From a virus, in the IMG/VR virus record IMGVR_UViG_3300036772_000282, positions 1 through 51,907 of that record: DNA of 51,907 nt. One strand, given 5' to 3'. Shown in pieces: positions 1 through 6,526 of the stretch (the first letter of the stretch is position 1; every line of letters begins with the position of its first letter). The notes beneath the pieces are model-generated. The model ran no database searches. It saw only the letters and a program-made list of their open reading frames with translations, and was not told where the DNA came from. The position numbers and the translations under genes were made by a program.

Positions 1-205
1 GAGCCTCTTTTTTTGTATAACCAGCGCCGAGTTCTTGGGCCCCCTCAATACAACGTACAAGTGTCTCCCACCATTCTTCATGCGCCCCATCTGCTTTAAG
101 ACGAGAATAAGTTCTTCGGTAGACCACATATCCCAGGCCATTATAGCCCCAATCGATTTTCTTCGTTCGGTAGGGTTTGATAAAGTCGTCATCGAGTATT
201 GTCAT
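1..205 (-). CDS. nrdJ: Class II (B12-dependent) ribonucleotide reductase, N-terminus only
   Basis: First 68 codons of a leftward gene that continues past the window edge. Residues 19-35 read WGYNGLGYVVYRRTYSR, followed by EEWWETLVRCIEG. Both are the N-terminal signature of monomeric adenosylcobalamin-dependent ribonucleoside-triphosphate reductase (NrdJ/RTPR), where W-G..G.V.Y.RTY.R and E.W.ET..R..EG are conserved. The enzyme reduces ribonucleoside triphosphates to dNTPs in the cytoplasm. The ATG at 205 overlaps the 3' end of the upstream zinc-binding gene by 17 nt. The radical-site and cofactor-binding parts lie outside the window, so activity cannot be judged. Its place beside a MazG-like gene, with a dNMP kinase in the same arm, supports a dNTP-supply role. 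Confidence 0.85.
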   Translation of the reverse strand, partial: MTILDDDFIKPYRTKKIDWGYNGLGYVVYRRTYSRLKADGAHEEWWETLVRCIEGAQELGAGYTKKEA

Positions 206-377
206 TGTGCAAATTTTCGGAAGCTAATTCATGAAGTTGTTTTATCGGAACTAACGGGATAAATTTCTGGCCACAATCGCGGCAGCGCCATTGATCATAG
301 CAAGTGTTGGCGTGGGTATGGACCCTATGATATTCCACAAAGATGTGAGCACAGCAAGCGTTATCGTTCGTCCCCAT
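189..377 (-). CDS. Small zinc-binding protein
   Basis: A 62-aa protein with clustered ligands: a Cys-Cys-x-His near residue 8, His-rich EYHRVHTHANTC, and a C-terminal W-x-C-x-x-C-G (WRCRDCG). This resembles a zinc ribbon fold. It overlaps the MazG-like gene by 17 nt upstream and the ribonucleotide reductase start by 17 nt downstream, so it belongs to the same polycistronic unit. No catalytic motif is visible. The function is unknown; small zinc-ribbon proteins in phage early regions often bind nucleic acid or host proteins, but nothing here decides that. Confidence 0.6.
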   Translation of the reverse strand: MGTNDNACCAHIFVEYHRVHTHANTCYDQWRCRDCGQKFIPLVPIKQLHELASENLHNDNTR

Positions 378-669
378 TGCCTTGGATCACTCCTCTCTGC
401 TTCCTGTCCTGCAATTTTTCAATGTTCAGGGCTGCAATTATTCCTAAATCATATCCGATTACCGTGGCTATACCGGCGCAATACCATAGCACATCCCCCA
501 ATTCCTTGGCGATATCTTCGGTCTTTACAGAATCCCCACGAAAAGTTTTTTTGACTTTTCCTAACACTTCCCCGGATTCATTCCCCAACCCCATTGTCAT
601 ATAATTAATATTCTGAGTGGTGGGTAAGGCGGTCTCCCACGCAGCTTTTTGGTATTCGTCAAATGTCAT
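361..669 (-). CDS. MazG-like nucleoside triphosphate pyrophosphohydrolase
   Basis: A 102-aa all-alpha NTP pyrophosphatase of the MazG-like family, which hydrolyses (d)NTPs or alarmones to NMP and PPi. The metal-binding ExxE...ExxD signature is present: ESGE around residues 31-34 and ELGD around 56-59 (AKELGDVLWYC). The C-terminus KLQDRKQRGVIQGNGDER is the typical family tail. The length matches single-domain phage MazG proteins. The start ATG overlaps the upstream zinc-ribbon gene stop by 4 nt. Encoded next to a class II ribonucleotide reductase and in the same arm as a dNMP kinase, it probably helps reshape the nucleotide pool or blunt a host starvation response; the substrate is inferred. 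Confidence 0.88.
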   Translation of the reverse strand: MTFDEYQKAAWETALPTTQNINYMTMGLGNESGEVLGKVKKTFRGDSVKTEDIAKELGDVLWYCAGIATVIGYDLGIIAALNIEKLQDRKQRGVIQGNGDER

Positions 670-848
670 TTTTTGTTTCTAGTTAACTCTCCATGTGCTA
701 AAAATAAATTCTCCGGCGCAGAGCAGGAAGAAGTCGTCTCAAACACTATCTCCAAATTACAGTCGGGGCAGTAATACCTCTGCGGCCCGATCAATCGCAT
801 GTTGGTTTCCCCGCACTCGGGGCATTCGTTCAATTGTACCATAAACAA
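666..848 (-). CDS. Zinc-ribbon small protein
   Basis: A 60-aa protein with a clean two-knuckle zinc ribbon: CPECG at residues 9-13 and YYCPDC around 25-30, spaced as in rubredoxin-like or TFIIS-like ribbons. A polar C-terminal tail follows. A second in-frame ATG two codons downstream (842) is an equally good start. Its 3' end overlaps the MazG-like gene by 4 nt and its 5' end overlaps the 58-aa gene at 830-1006. No function can be assigned beyond probable zinc binding. Confidence 0.65.
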   Translation of the reverse strand: MFMVQLNECPECGETNMRLIGPQRYYCPDCNLEIVFETTSSCSAPENLFLAHGELTRNKK

Positions 849-1006
849 CTTTCGCTATAGGGGGCGTCATTAAATTCCGGATCGCCGGGAAACACTTCTT
901 TATAGGCGACTAACTCCCGAGACCAATATCCAGTTCGGAGCCAATGCACAAAAGTTCCCCACAAAGTCCGGCGGAGAAACACGGGATAAAATCTTCGGTC
1001 ATTCAT
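830..1006 (-). CDS. Small hypothetical protein, 58 aa
   Basis: A short leftward reading frame, MNDRRFYPVFLRRTLW... ending SCLWYN. It starts with an ATG sharing ATGA with the stop of the 48-aa membrane peptide upstream, and ends 19 nt inside the start of the zinc-ribbon gene. This coupling fits the rest of the operon and fills what would otherwise be an unexplained gap. The composition is aromatic and basic (five Trp including WGTFVHWL), unlike random translation. Family not recognised. Confidence 0.5.
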   Translation of the reverse strand: MNDRRFYPVFLRRTLWGTFVHWLRTGYWSRELVAYKEVFPGDPEFNDAPYSESCLWYN

Positions 1007-1149
1007 TTTCGCATCTGGTACTTGAGTTGTTCATACTTGAGGGTGTCTTCATTTTGCTGATGGGAGCACTTTCCCATTATGAAAACGAACAACAAGAGTC
1101 CAACTACTACAATTAAGGTCTGTACGCAATTCGCGGTATATTTATTCAT
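1003..1149 (-). CDS. Single-pass membrane peptide, 48 aa
   Basis: A 48-aa peptide with a short polar N-terminus (MNKYTANCVQ), one hydrophobic helix around residues 11-27 (TLIVVVGLLLFVFIMG) and a charged helical C-terminus rich in Gln, Lys and Glu. It starts 8 nt inside the 3' end of the GT2 glycosyltransferase and its stop overlaps the next gene as ATGA. A Cys follows the helix, but the preceding residues (IMGK) do not make a lipobox. The role is unknown; it could be an inner-membrane anchored accessory protein. Confidence 0.5.
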   Translation of the reverse strand: MNKYTANCVQTLIVVVGLLLFVFIMGKCSHQQNEDTLKYEQLKYQMRK

Positions 1150-2023
1150 AAGCTTCAGTGTGAACAAACAATATGTCAGGGGTCATAGGAATAGCTTTTC
1201 TAATTCGCTCCCAATAAGCGGCAAGTTCCGGCTCCCCGCGGCTCTTATAATACTTGGCCAACCAGTAGGGGGCTTCAGCACGGGAGGGCCGGTACATAAA
1301 AGCTTTTTGCATAGCCTTGGGATCTTCCGCCAATCTAGCCGCTTCGTAGCAAGAGTAAAATACCTCTTCCGCCCATCCGCCCATTCGCGCCCGCAGTTCG
1401 TAATAATGAATAGCGGGGATGGTGTGCCGCATGTCGCGGAGGGTTTGGGCGAGGTAGAAAATCGTACGGGAATCGTACGGGTCTCTGGCGATATCGGCCG
1501 ATAACAGCCGGAGATCGCGTTCAAATTTCTCGGGACCGTGGTTATACTGGTGGTCTATTTCCACGCCCTCCAGTTTAACTGGGGCGATCGATCCATCCAG
1601 ATACTCGTGGGTCACGCCTTTGTATTGCCAATCCCGATCTCCGCGAACAAGGCGGGTTACCCAATACACGGAGCCGCCCGTGTGTTTGAGGGAGAAGTAT
1701 TCGATGCCCCCAGTCAACCGGTTCTTGACGTCTTCCTTCGGCTGGGTGAATACGAGACGCATATCATCGTCCAGCAGGAGAAGCCAGTCTGCCATTCCCT
1801 TGGCGTATTTCATACCAAGAGTTCGAGTCCTGCCAAAATCTATGAACTCAACAGTGATATATTGACAAGGGAGAATCTTTTGAGTCTCCAACCATCCCAG
1901 AGTTCCATCCGTGGAGCCGGTGTCCAATACAACGACGGAGTCACAGAAGCCTTTCACCGATTCGAATAAGGCGGGAAGTTTATCCTTCCCGTTTTTAACC
2001 ATCACATGAAGTGCGATAGTCAT
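1142..2023 (-). CDS. Family 2 glycosyltransferase with TPR-like C-terminus
   Basis: A 293-aa GT-A fold glycosyltransferase (GT2). The N-terminus MTIALHVMVKNGKDKLPALF and the nucleotide-sugar motif VVLDTGSTDGT (about 31-41) are classic for SunS-like GT2 enzymes. LLLLDDDM (about 81-88) gives the metal-binding DxD. The C-terminal third has helical repeats (IFYLAQTLRDM..., YSCYEAARLAEDP, YWLAKYYKSRGEPELA) resembling tetratricopeptide units, as in many GT2-TPR proteins. It probably transfers a sugar to a phage or host macromolecule; the acceptor is unknown. Its presence in the early-type leftward operon suggests DNA or host-surface modification as readily as virion glycosylation. Confidence 0.88.
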   Translation of the reverse strand: MTIALHVMVKNGKDKLPALFESVKGFCDSVVVLDTGSTDGTLGWLETQKILPCQYITVEFIDFGRTRTLGMKYAKGMADWLLLLDDDMRLVFTQPKEDVKNRLTGGIEYFSLKHTGGSVYWVTRLVRGDRDWQYKGVTHEYLDGSIAPVKLEGVEIDHQYNHGPEKFERDLRLLSADIARDPYDSRTIFYLAQTLRDMRHTIPAIHYYELRARMGGWAEEVFYSCYEAARLAEDPKAMQKAFMYRPSRAEAPYWLAKYYKSRGEPELAAYWERIRKAIPMTPDILFVHTEAYE

Positions 2024-2127
2024 CTTCGTTTCTTTCTAAGGGGCCGACGGCGGTACCCGTTGATCAGCATTCCCATGGCGTTAGGTGTTTCTTCATATAC
2101 GGCTATCTGGTGGGTTAGGTCCTTATC

Positions 2128-2298
2128 TTAGAGTAGGTGAAGAGTATAACGATAAGTTCGGAGATCATATCTAAGATCGGCGCAGTTCCCAGCCCATGTA
2201 GGGGCAGAACGTTCATAAACCACATACTCATATTGAAACGTTGGCGGAAGCTCAATTCGTTCCCCATCTTTAGGTCCTCCGATAAACAAAGTATTCAT
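2128..2298 (-). CDS. Small phage protein with GGP-DG motif
   Basis: A 56-aa protein beginning MNTLFIGGPKDGERIELPP, a pattern (FxGGPxDG near the N-terminus, basic/aromatic beta-strands after) seen in many uncharacterised phage proteins. A longer frame opens at 2352, but the ATG at 2298 is preferred because it shares ATGA with the stop of the 24-aa membrane peptide upstream and begins the conserved motif. The C-terminus (DLRTYRYTLHLL) is beta-strand-like. Function unknown. Confidence 0.65.
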   Translation of the reverse strand: MNTLFIGGPKDGERIELPPTFQYEYVVYERSAPTWAGNCADLRYDLRTYRYTLHLL

Positions 2299-2369
2299 TG
2301 GCAAAAGGCCCCCAAAGCCACAAAGAACCAGAGCACTCCGATAATAAAGCAAACGGCGTATTCAATCAT
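2295..2369 (-). CDS. Tiny membrane peptide, 24 aa
   Basis: A 24-codon frame, MIEYAVCFIIGVLWFFVALG..., almost entirely a transmembrane helix. Both ends are coupled: its ATG overlaps the stop of the 77-aa gene upstream (ATGA) and its stop overlaps the start of the next gene (ATGA). The exact double overlap is the main argument that it is translated. No family can be assigned to so short a sequence. Confidence 0.45.
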   Translation of the reverse strand: MIEYAVCFIIGVLWFFVALGAFCQ

Positions 2370-2599
2370 AAACCCAAATCCCTGACAATGTTGCGCAAAG
2401 CTTCATTCGTATAGGAAGAGGGCCCAGACATAACTATTCCCCTAGCCATAAGCCACTCAACATAATCCAGCAAACGATTCAAGGCGTAGAAAGCTTTCGA
2501 TTCGTCGTCAAGCTCCTCGCCACTCGCTACATCCTCCGCGAGAAGGACGGGATCACAATAACCCTCTGACCACCTTCGTATTTTCTCAATAGCATTCAT
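2366..2599 (-). CDS. Hypothetical protein, 77 aa
   Basis: A 77-aa acidic, mostly helical protein (MNAIEKIRRWSEGYCDPVLL..., then FYALNRLLDYVEWLMARG). No motif recognised. Its start overlaps the stop of the small lipoprotein-like gene by 4 nt, and its stop overlaps the 24-aa membrane peptide by 4 nt. Coding is supported by the coupling and by amphipathic composition; function unknown. Confidence 0.6.
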   Translation of the reverse strand: MNAIEKIRRWSEGYCDPVLLAEDVASGEELDDESKAFYALNRLLDYVEWLMARGIVMSGPSSYTNEALRNIVRDLGL

Positions 2600-2721
2600 A
2601 AATCATTATCCTTATGCGCCTTGATGGGCGTATGCTTCAGGCAGAGTATGAAGTCTACATCAGTGGAACAGCAGGAGCATAGAAGCATGGCAGCAAGGAT
2701 GCAGGGAATTATCTTGCGCAT
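2596..2721 (-). CDS. Small lipoprotein-like peptide, 41 aa
   Basis: A 41-aa frame with an N-terminal signal-like segment (MRKIIPCILAAMLLCSCC): basic n-region, hydrophobic core and several Cys. LLCSC is a poor lipobox (Cys at -2, Ser at -1), so lipidation is possible but not certain. The short mature part is polar. The stop overlaps the following ATG as ATGA, and the start overlaps the upstream zinc-finger gene by 13 nt. It may be a periplasm-facing peptide; this is a guess from composition. Confidence 0.45.
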   Translation of the reverse strand: MRKIIPCILAAMLLCSCCSTDVDFILCLKHTPIKAHKDNDL

Positions 2722-2870
2722 TTCATTCCACTCTTTCTCTTTCCACATTTCCAGCAAGTCTTGGCCCACGTATAACGACGGTATCCCGGAGGATCGTTCC
2801 TATCCCACTCCCAATCATGGAGACAAAAGATCCGATTAAGCATGGCAGCAAGGGCGATAAACAGTTTCAT
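2709..2870 (-). CDS. Small zinc-finger-like protein, 53 aa
   Basis: A 53-aa basic protein with a Cys-x-His pair near residue 16 (FCLHDWEW) and a CxxC knuckle at 39-42 (CWKCGKRK), together a plausible CH-CC zinc site of a kind common among small phage proteins. It starts with ATGA coupling to the stop of the 112-aa coiled-coil gene. Probably nucleic-acid associated, on composition alone. Confidence 0.55.
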   Translation of the reverse strand: MKLFIALAAMLNRIFCLHDWEWDRNDPPGYRRYTWAKTCWKCGKRKSGMKCAR

Positions 2871-3205
2871 GTACAATCCCTAGTATCCCATTTTCCGATA
2901 TTATCGTCGCTCACTTTGGCCGAGTTCAAATTCCTGAGGTATTTCAAACATTCGTCACTCGTGCTCTCCAAGGCGAGGACCCGCTCCTCCATCCCGAGGC
3001 TCCTCTTCATGGCGAGGAGCTTCCCAATCTCGCAGAAGATTTCCTCCCAGGAATAAGGCGGGGAACTATAATAGGTCGTCATTGAAGGGTAGGACTTGAG
3101 CACCCTGCTGAATCGTTCACGCAGAGTTAAACTTTGGTCGTCTCGATTCTTAAGGCGGGCAGAAAGCTCCGCGTTTTCTTGTATTAGTTGTTCTTTAGTT
3201 TTCAT
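2867..3205 (-). CDS. Coiled-coil hypothetical protein, 112 aa
   Basis: The N-terminal 35 residues form a heptad-like helix (MKTKEQLIQENAELSARLKN). A Tyr/Ser/Pro-rich stretch (MTTYYSSPPYSW) and a second helical half follow. No enzymatic motif is seen. It is linked by 4-nt overlaps on both sides, so it is co-translated with its neighbours. Function unknown. Confidence 0.6.
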   Translation of the reverse strand: MKTKEQLIQENAELSARLKNRDDQSLTLRERFSRVLKSYPSMTTYYSSPPYSWEEIFCEIGKLLAMKRSLGMEERVLALESTSDECLKYLRNLNSAKVSDDNIGKWDTRDCT

Positions 3206-3414
3206 TTCTTTGGTAATTCATGGGCTTCAATAATTGGCGAACCCTTGAGGTGTTGCAGTATTGCATCAAATTCCTCTGGCAGCATTATCAACTCGACAGA
3301 CACGCCACTGTTCTTGTCCTTGAACACAATTCCTTTTATCTTCTGTCCTTCAGGGGTTTCTCCCTGCAGGGCACCATAGTCGAAGTTCGTAAGGCGGATA
3401 GTTCCAGCGATCAT
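3202..3414 (-). CDS. Hypothetical protein, 70 aa
   Basis: A 70-aa protein predicted by eye to be mainly beta-strands in the first half (GTIRLTNFDYGALQG..., IKGIVFKDKNSGVSVELIM) followed by a helix (PEEFDAILQHLKG). Coupled by ATGA overlaps to the genes on both sides. No family recognised. Confidence 0.6.
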   Translation of the reverse strand: MIAGTIRLTNFDYGALQGETPEGQKIKGIVFKDKNSGVSVELIMLPEEFDAILQHLKGSPIIEAHELPKK

Positions 3415-3578
3415 GGCTCCCTTTCGAAATAGGACCAGTCGCGGAAAAAGGCGACGCTACGCTCTTTCGCATCCAAAAGGACTAAGGAAAGGAAATCTCC
3501 TCGCGAAACCACGGAATGACTGTCGGCGTTTTTAACTACGGGCTTCTCTCTTCCAGGTAGGTATACTCGGTATATCAT
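3411..3578 (-). CDS. Hypothetical protein, 55 aa
   Basis: A 55-aa frame (MIYRVYLPGREKPVVKNADS...SYFEREP) whose ATG shares ATGA with the stop of the upstream gene and whose stop shares ATGA with the downstream start. The pattern, beta-strand, turn, beta-strand (VVSRGDFLSLVLLD), then a basic/aromatic end, looks like a real small domain. Function unknown. Confidence 0.55.
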   Translation of the reverse strand: MIYRVYLPGREKPVVKNADSHSVVSRGDFLSLVLLDAKERSVAFFRDWSYFEREP

Positions 3579-3904
3579 CGTGTGTTGAATTCTATGTCTT
3601 TCAATTGTGTTTTTATATCGAACAAGGCGATAAGAATCTGCTCAAGCAAACTCTCTACGTTGCCCGTAGAATCGTTTTGGCGGGATTTGCCAGTCACCAC
3701 AGCGAGGTAGAGACTCGGAACAGGCGCTACCGGCAAAGAATTAGATTTTAGTGGCTCTACGTCGCTAGGCGGGGTTGTCGCGGTCCGCTCTGGCTGCACG
3801 GGATCAAGGCAGCAGGGGTCCTCGGCGGCAGGGCACCATTGATTGCCCTCCCAATGTCCTTTTCGGGTTTCAGGGCCCTCTGATCCAAAGACGTCTCGAA
3901 TCAT
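3575..3904 (-). CDS. Hypothetical protein with Pro-rich linker and C-terminal coil
   Basis: A 109-aa protein starting MIRDVFGSEGPETRKGHWEG. The frame is open further upstream (to 3943), but the ATG at 3904 is chosen because a purine-rich GGAAGGGGGG lies just 5' and because this ATG overlaps the stop of the 36-aa frame upstream. It has a Cys cluster (CPAAEDPCCLDP), a Pro/Thr-rich middle and a C-terminal amphipathic helix (ESLLEQILIALFDIKTQLKD). Possibly a small oligomeric adaptor; no homology recognised. Confidence 0.55.
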   Translation of the reverse strand: MIRDVFGSEGPETRKGHWEGNQWCPAAEDPCCLDPVQPERTATTPPSDVEPLKSNSLPVAPVPSLYLAVVTGKSRQNDSTGNVESLLEQILIALFDIKTQLKDIEFNTR

Positions 3905-4011
3905 ACCGCCCCCCTTCCAATCCCAAATAACAGGCGCTTCCAAAAAGGTACTTTTGGGGCTCCATTCGGTTTGACGGCAGGGTCAACTAAATTCCACAGG
4001 TAGCGAAGCAT
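3901..4011 (-). CDS. Tiny basic peptide, 36 aa
   Basis: A 36-codon frame, MLRYLWNLVDPAVKPNG...GRGAV, joining two neighbours exactly: its ATG overlaps the upstream stop (TAATG) and its TGA overlaps the downstream ATG. It is basic and hydrophobic, possibly membrane-associated. It is supported only by coupling and composition. Confidence 0.4.
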   Translation of the reverse strand: MLRYLWNLVDPAVKPNGAPKVPFWKRLLFGIGRGAV

Positions 4012-4196
4012 TATACCGCCCCCCAGTCTATTCCACGGCTATTCTTATCCAGTTCCATCACGGCGATCACTATCACCCGGCACATGGCTTCAGAGGCGGC
4101 AGTGCAGATTAATAGGCGGGGTTCGCCGCGGCGGACGACCATTATGTCGAATTCCGTCGGCGAACGGCCCTCAATTTCGTATTTGTCTTCTTTCAT
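4011..4196 (-). CDS. Hypothetical protein, 61 aa, first gene after the leftward promoter
   Basis: A 61-aa alpha/beta-looking protein (MKEDKYEIEGRSPTEFDIMVV...). It is the first gene downstream of the 233-bp non-coding region and of a sigma70-like promoter whose -10 ends 14 nt before the ATG, so its transcript would have almost no leader. It heads the chain of small coupled genes that runs down to the ribonucleotide reductase. No family recognised. Confidence 0.6.
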   Translation of the reverse strand: MKEDKYEIEGRSPTEFDIMVVRRGEPRLLICTAASEAMCRVIVIAVMELDKNSRGIDWGAV

Positions 4197-4429
4197 ATAC
4201 GTTTATACGTTTATACACCACATTGCTGGCAGCGCCAATTTGAGCAGTTCTGGTTGTGTTTCACTATATTTTTTTAACTTTAGAGAGTAGAATAGAAGAA
4301 ATGTATGTAAAACGGTCATTTTTCCGCCTAAGTTGTTCCGCCTGTGCGGCTTCCGCCATATACATTGAAAAACCAAATGTATATGACGCTGGGTAGACCT
4401 CCATATACATATATACATTCGTAGACGTT
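4197..4429. other. Repeat-rich non-coding region, candidate replication origin or control region
   Basis: The largest gene-free stretch of the left arm, directly downstream of the primase-helicase. It holds repeated CATATAC(G/A)T motifs, one copy overlapping the next gene start and one the primase stop. It also has a perfect 10-bp inverted repeat CATATACATT/AATGTATATG separated by 9 nt (about 4357-4385), three TTCCGCC direct repeats at 4322, 4336 and 4351, an AT-rich tract near 4262-4275, and TTATACACC at 4211, one mismatch from a TTWTNCACA DnaA box. These are typical parts of an origin, but none is decisive. A 76-codon frame spans it (4203-4433) but its sequence is not protein-like. Confidence 0.4.
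4210..4238 (-). promoter_or_regulatory. Candidate sigma70 promoter for the small-gene operon
   Basis: On the minus strand: TTGGCG (4238-4233), 17-nt spacer, TATAAA (4215-4210). The -10 matches 5/6, the -35 4/6, and the spacing is ideal. A second TATAAA lies 8 nt further downstream. The expected start point is only a few nt before the ATG at 4196, so the message would be nearly leaderless. Confidence 0.45.
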
Positions 4430-6526
4430 TCATATACGTTCGGGGTCAAAAATCAGATATTCGGTTGAGTTCCCGTTTTGGCGGGTTTGCAGCCCTAAAG
4501 CCTTGAGACCTTGTGCCATTCTTTCCCTGCCAAATTCCCTCAGATCCAAGTTAAGCCCTTTCTCAAGCGCCAATGCTTTACGAAATCGAGTGGGAGTCAT
4601 CCATATCTTGTGGTCTCTTGGAATGTCGTTTTCTGGTGCAGTGTATTCATCGATAAGCTCTTGCAACCGATTCTCGGTAGATTGCTCGTATGCCGCCTGC
4701 ACCATATCTGGGTGGTGATAGGCGTTCACGACAAATCTGGGATTCGCATCCATTACGTACGCTGGGGGTCGCCAATCTCTTAAATAAGCCAGAAAGTACG
4801 GAAGTTCTTTAGCCACAACGACTTCTGTTCCCCCGCCCGGAAGAAATGTCGCCCGCCAACAGTTCCACTTAAATAAAGAAATTTTATCTTTGATGTTGAT
4901 ATCCATGTGGGGCAGGATGCTCATAGAGGCGTCGTCGGAGTTCATGGTCACCACAATTCTTCCTTGTCTTGGTAGTGTGACAGAATCTTTGCCTTTTCGT
5001 TCACATCGGATTTGGGGGTTGGCAACGTGGGCTTTCAGTTTGTGGGAGAACTGAGCTTTGTTTTCCCACGTCGCCGATCCTCGGGTATCGTCAATCGCCC
5101 ACAAAAAGACCTCGGAATCCTGTTTGTTGAAGTTTGTTCTACCTAAAAGATATTCGCTGGCGTCGCTCCATCCTCCGAAGATCTTCCCTAGAAGGTGGTG
5201 ACTTGTAAAAGTCTTCCCACTTGAAGAGGGGCCTGCTATAAAGAGTGCTTGTCCTTGGGTTGGTGTCCCAGTTAGACAGGTTAAGTAAGCGTATTGTAAC
5301 CAAGCCATCCAATGATCCCTCTGGACTTCTGTAGGGGTGGCCCATACTTTATTTACGAATTCGTATATCCATGGAAATTGTTCCGGTTCTCCGCTTTCCG
5401 CGGGTTGCATTACTTCGAGCGTTGAGGTGTTGAGATAGGTTTCACCATTAATTTTGACCAATACTCTTTTGTCGTGGGGTATTGGAGCAGCGGCCTTGAC
5501 TTCGTGATGTTCCTGGACTGCGAGCAATACTCTGTCGGCTTCAGAAGCGTAGGACTTTGCGTCCGGCTTCGGGCAAATCCCTTGCCCCTTGAGATACCTG
5601 AAAGTGTCTTCTGTGGTTCGTCGCATGAAGCGGCGGCCTTCTCCCTTGATCCAATAGTGTTGTCCGTCATAAAAAATGTTTTCAACTGCGGCCCCGACTC
5701 TTTCTGCGGTAAATTCCCGCATGAATTCTGCCCCGAGAATTTCACTCCATGGAACAAAACTCTTTCCCGCGCGGGAAGAGTAGCATAGCATTCCAAGATC
5801 GCCAATCATCGCGCCCACACGATCTTCGTATGGTTCTACCCAAAACAGTGGGACTCGGGCCCCTACCTGAAAGTCCACCACCCTGTTCGGCCAACGAGAT
5901 TTAATTTCTTCAGCAACTTTTTCAATCGGGATAAGCGGGCCATCCGCTTTGATCTTAATGTCGTTAGCCGCTCTGTAAAATAGGTTTCCAAGTATTTTGC
6001 TAGGGATTGCATGTCCGTTCGGAATGGGGTTCCAATTTGTACCCGCTTCGAAATATTGCTGTGGGCTTTCGGAATTTCGGTCATATTTTACACTGAGATT
6101 ATTTACGGCCAGTTCACTCACAAGCAAGTGAATGAACTTCGCCGCCAGTTCCGGTTGGTCGATCAGCACCGGCTCGGAAAATTCCCACGTTAAACGCACC
6201 CCTCCGGAGAATGTTGTCGAGATGAACATCGGCAACAGTCCGGAGGGGGCGTTTGCGGCGACGAGTGAAAGTACTTGTTCTTGAGAAATCGCCACGTCAT
6301 AATCCGCCGTGAAGCCGTGCATGTAGAACGGCGGGTTGGCTTTAGTCACCCGCAGTCCCGGCGTGAGCGGCTCGATGTGGTTGAAGAAACAGTGCTTGGT
6401 GTCGTTCTTAACGCACCATTCCCGAAAGGCTTTCTTGTCCTCAAACTCCGGCCATTTGCCAACGTTACGAGGATCGCCTTCGACTATGTCCTGTGAAGAC
6501 AGATTGGATAGACAGAAAAATTTCAT
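4430..6526 (-). CDS. Primase-helicase (AEP-like N-terminus, SF3-type ATPase C-terminus)
   Basis: A 698-aa replication protein. The N-terminal part has a DxD (GFTADYDVAI, residues 71-80) followed by a Ser/Gly-rich strand (STTFSGGVRLTWEF, 103-116), matching the layout of archaeo-eukaryotic primase domains. The C-terminal part has a Walker A GPSSSGKT at 432-439, an acidic Walker B-like LWAIDDTRG near 475-483 and an RIVVTMNSDD sensor segment, typical of superfamily 3 (D5-like) helicases. It would synthesise primers and unwind the template at the fork. It lies just upstream of the putative origin region and four genes from DNA polymerase. Domain assignment is by motif only; the AEP call is less sure than the ATPase. 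Confidence 0.82.
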   Translation of the reverse strand: MKFFCLSNLSSQDIVEGDPRNVGKWPEFEDKKAFREWCVKNDTKHCFFNHIEPLTPGLRVTKANPPFYMHGFTADYDVAISQEQVLSLVAANAPSGLLPMFISTTFSGGVRLTWEFSEPVLIDQPELAAKFIHLLVSELAVNNLSVKYDRNSESPQQYFEAGTNWNPIPNGHAIPSKILGNLFYRAANDIKIKADGPLIPIEKVAEEIKSRWPNRVVDFQVGARVPLFWVEPYEDRVGAMIGDLGMLCYSSRAGKSFVPWSEILGAEFMREFTAERVGAAVENIFYDGQHYWIKGEGRRFMRRTTEDTFRYLKGQGICPKPDAKSYASEADRVLLAVQEHHEVKAAAPIPHDKRVLVKINGETYLNTSTLEVMQPAESGEPEQFPWIYEFVNKVWATPTEVQRDHWMAWLQYAYLTCLTGTPTQGQALFIAGPSSSGKTFTSHHLLGKIFGGWSDASEYLLGRTNFNKQDSEVFLWAIDDTRGSATWENKAQFSHKLKAHVANPQIRCERKGKDSVTLPRQGRIVVTMNSDDASMSILPHMDINIKDKISLFKWNCWRATFLPGGGTEVVVAKELPYFLAYLRDWRPPAYVMDANPRFVVNAYHHPDMVQAAYEQSTENRLQELIDEYTAPENDIPRDHKIWMTPTRFRKALALEKGLNLDLREFGRERMAQGLKALGLQTRQNGNSTEYLIFDPERI

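Noticed and set aside
2020-2076. 18-aa minus-strand peptide with ATGA overlap to the GT2 start
   Set aside because: Very short, basic and without start context; the open frame extends upstream without a good start codon.
4203-4433. 76-codon minus-strand frame beginning with an ATGA overlap on the primase stop and spanning the repeat region
   Set aside because: It fits the tiling of neighbours, but the translation is low-quality (repeated MYICIW/CIWRK from the DNA repeats, no domain). Repeats and palindromes explain the DNA better. Conservation would settle it.
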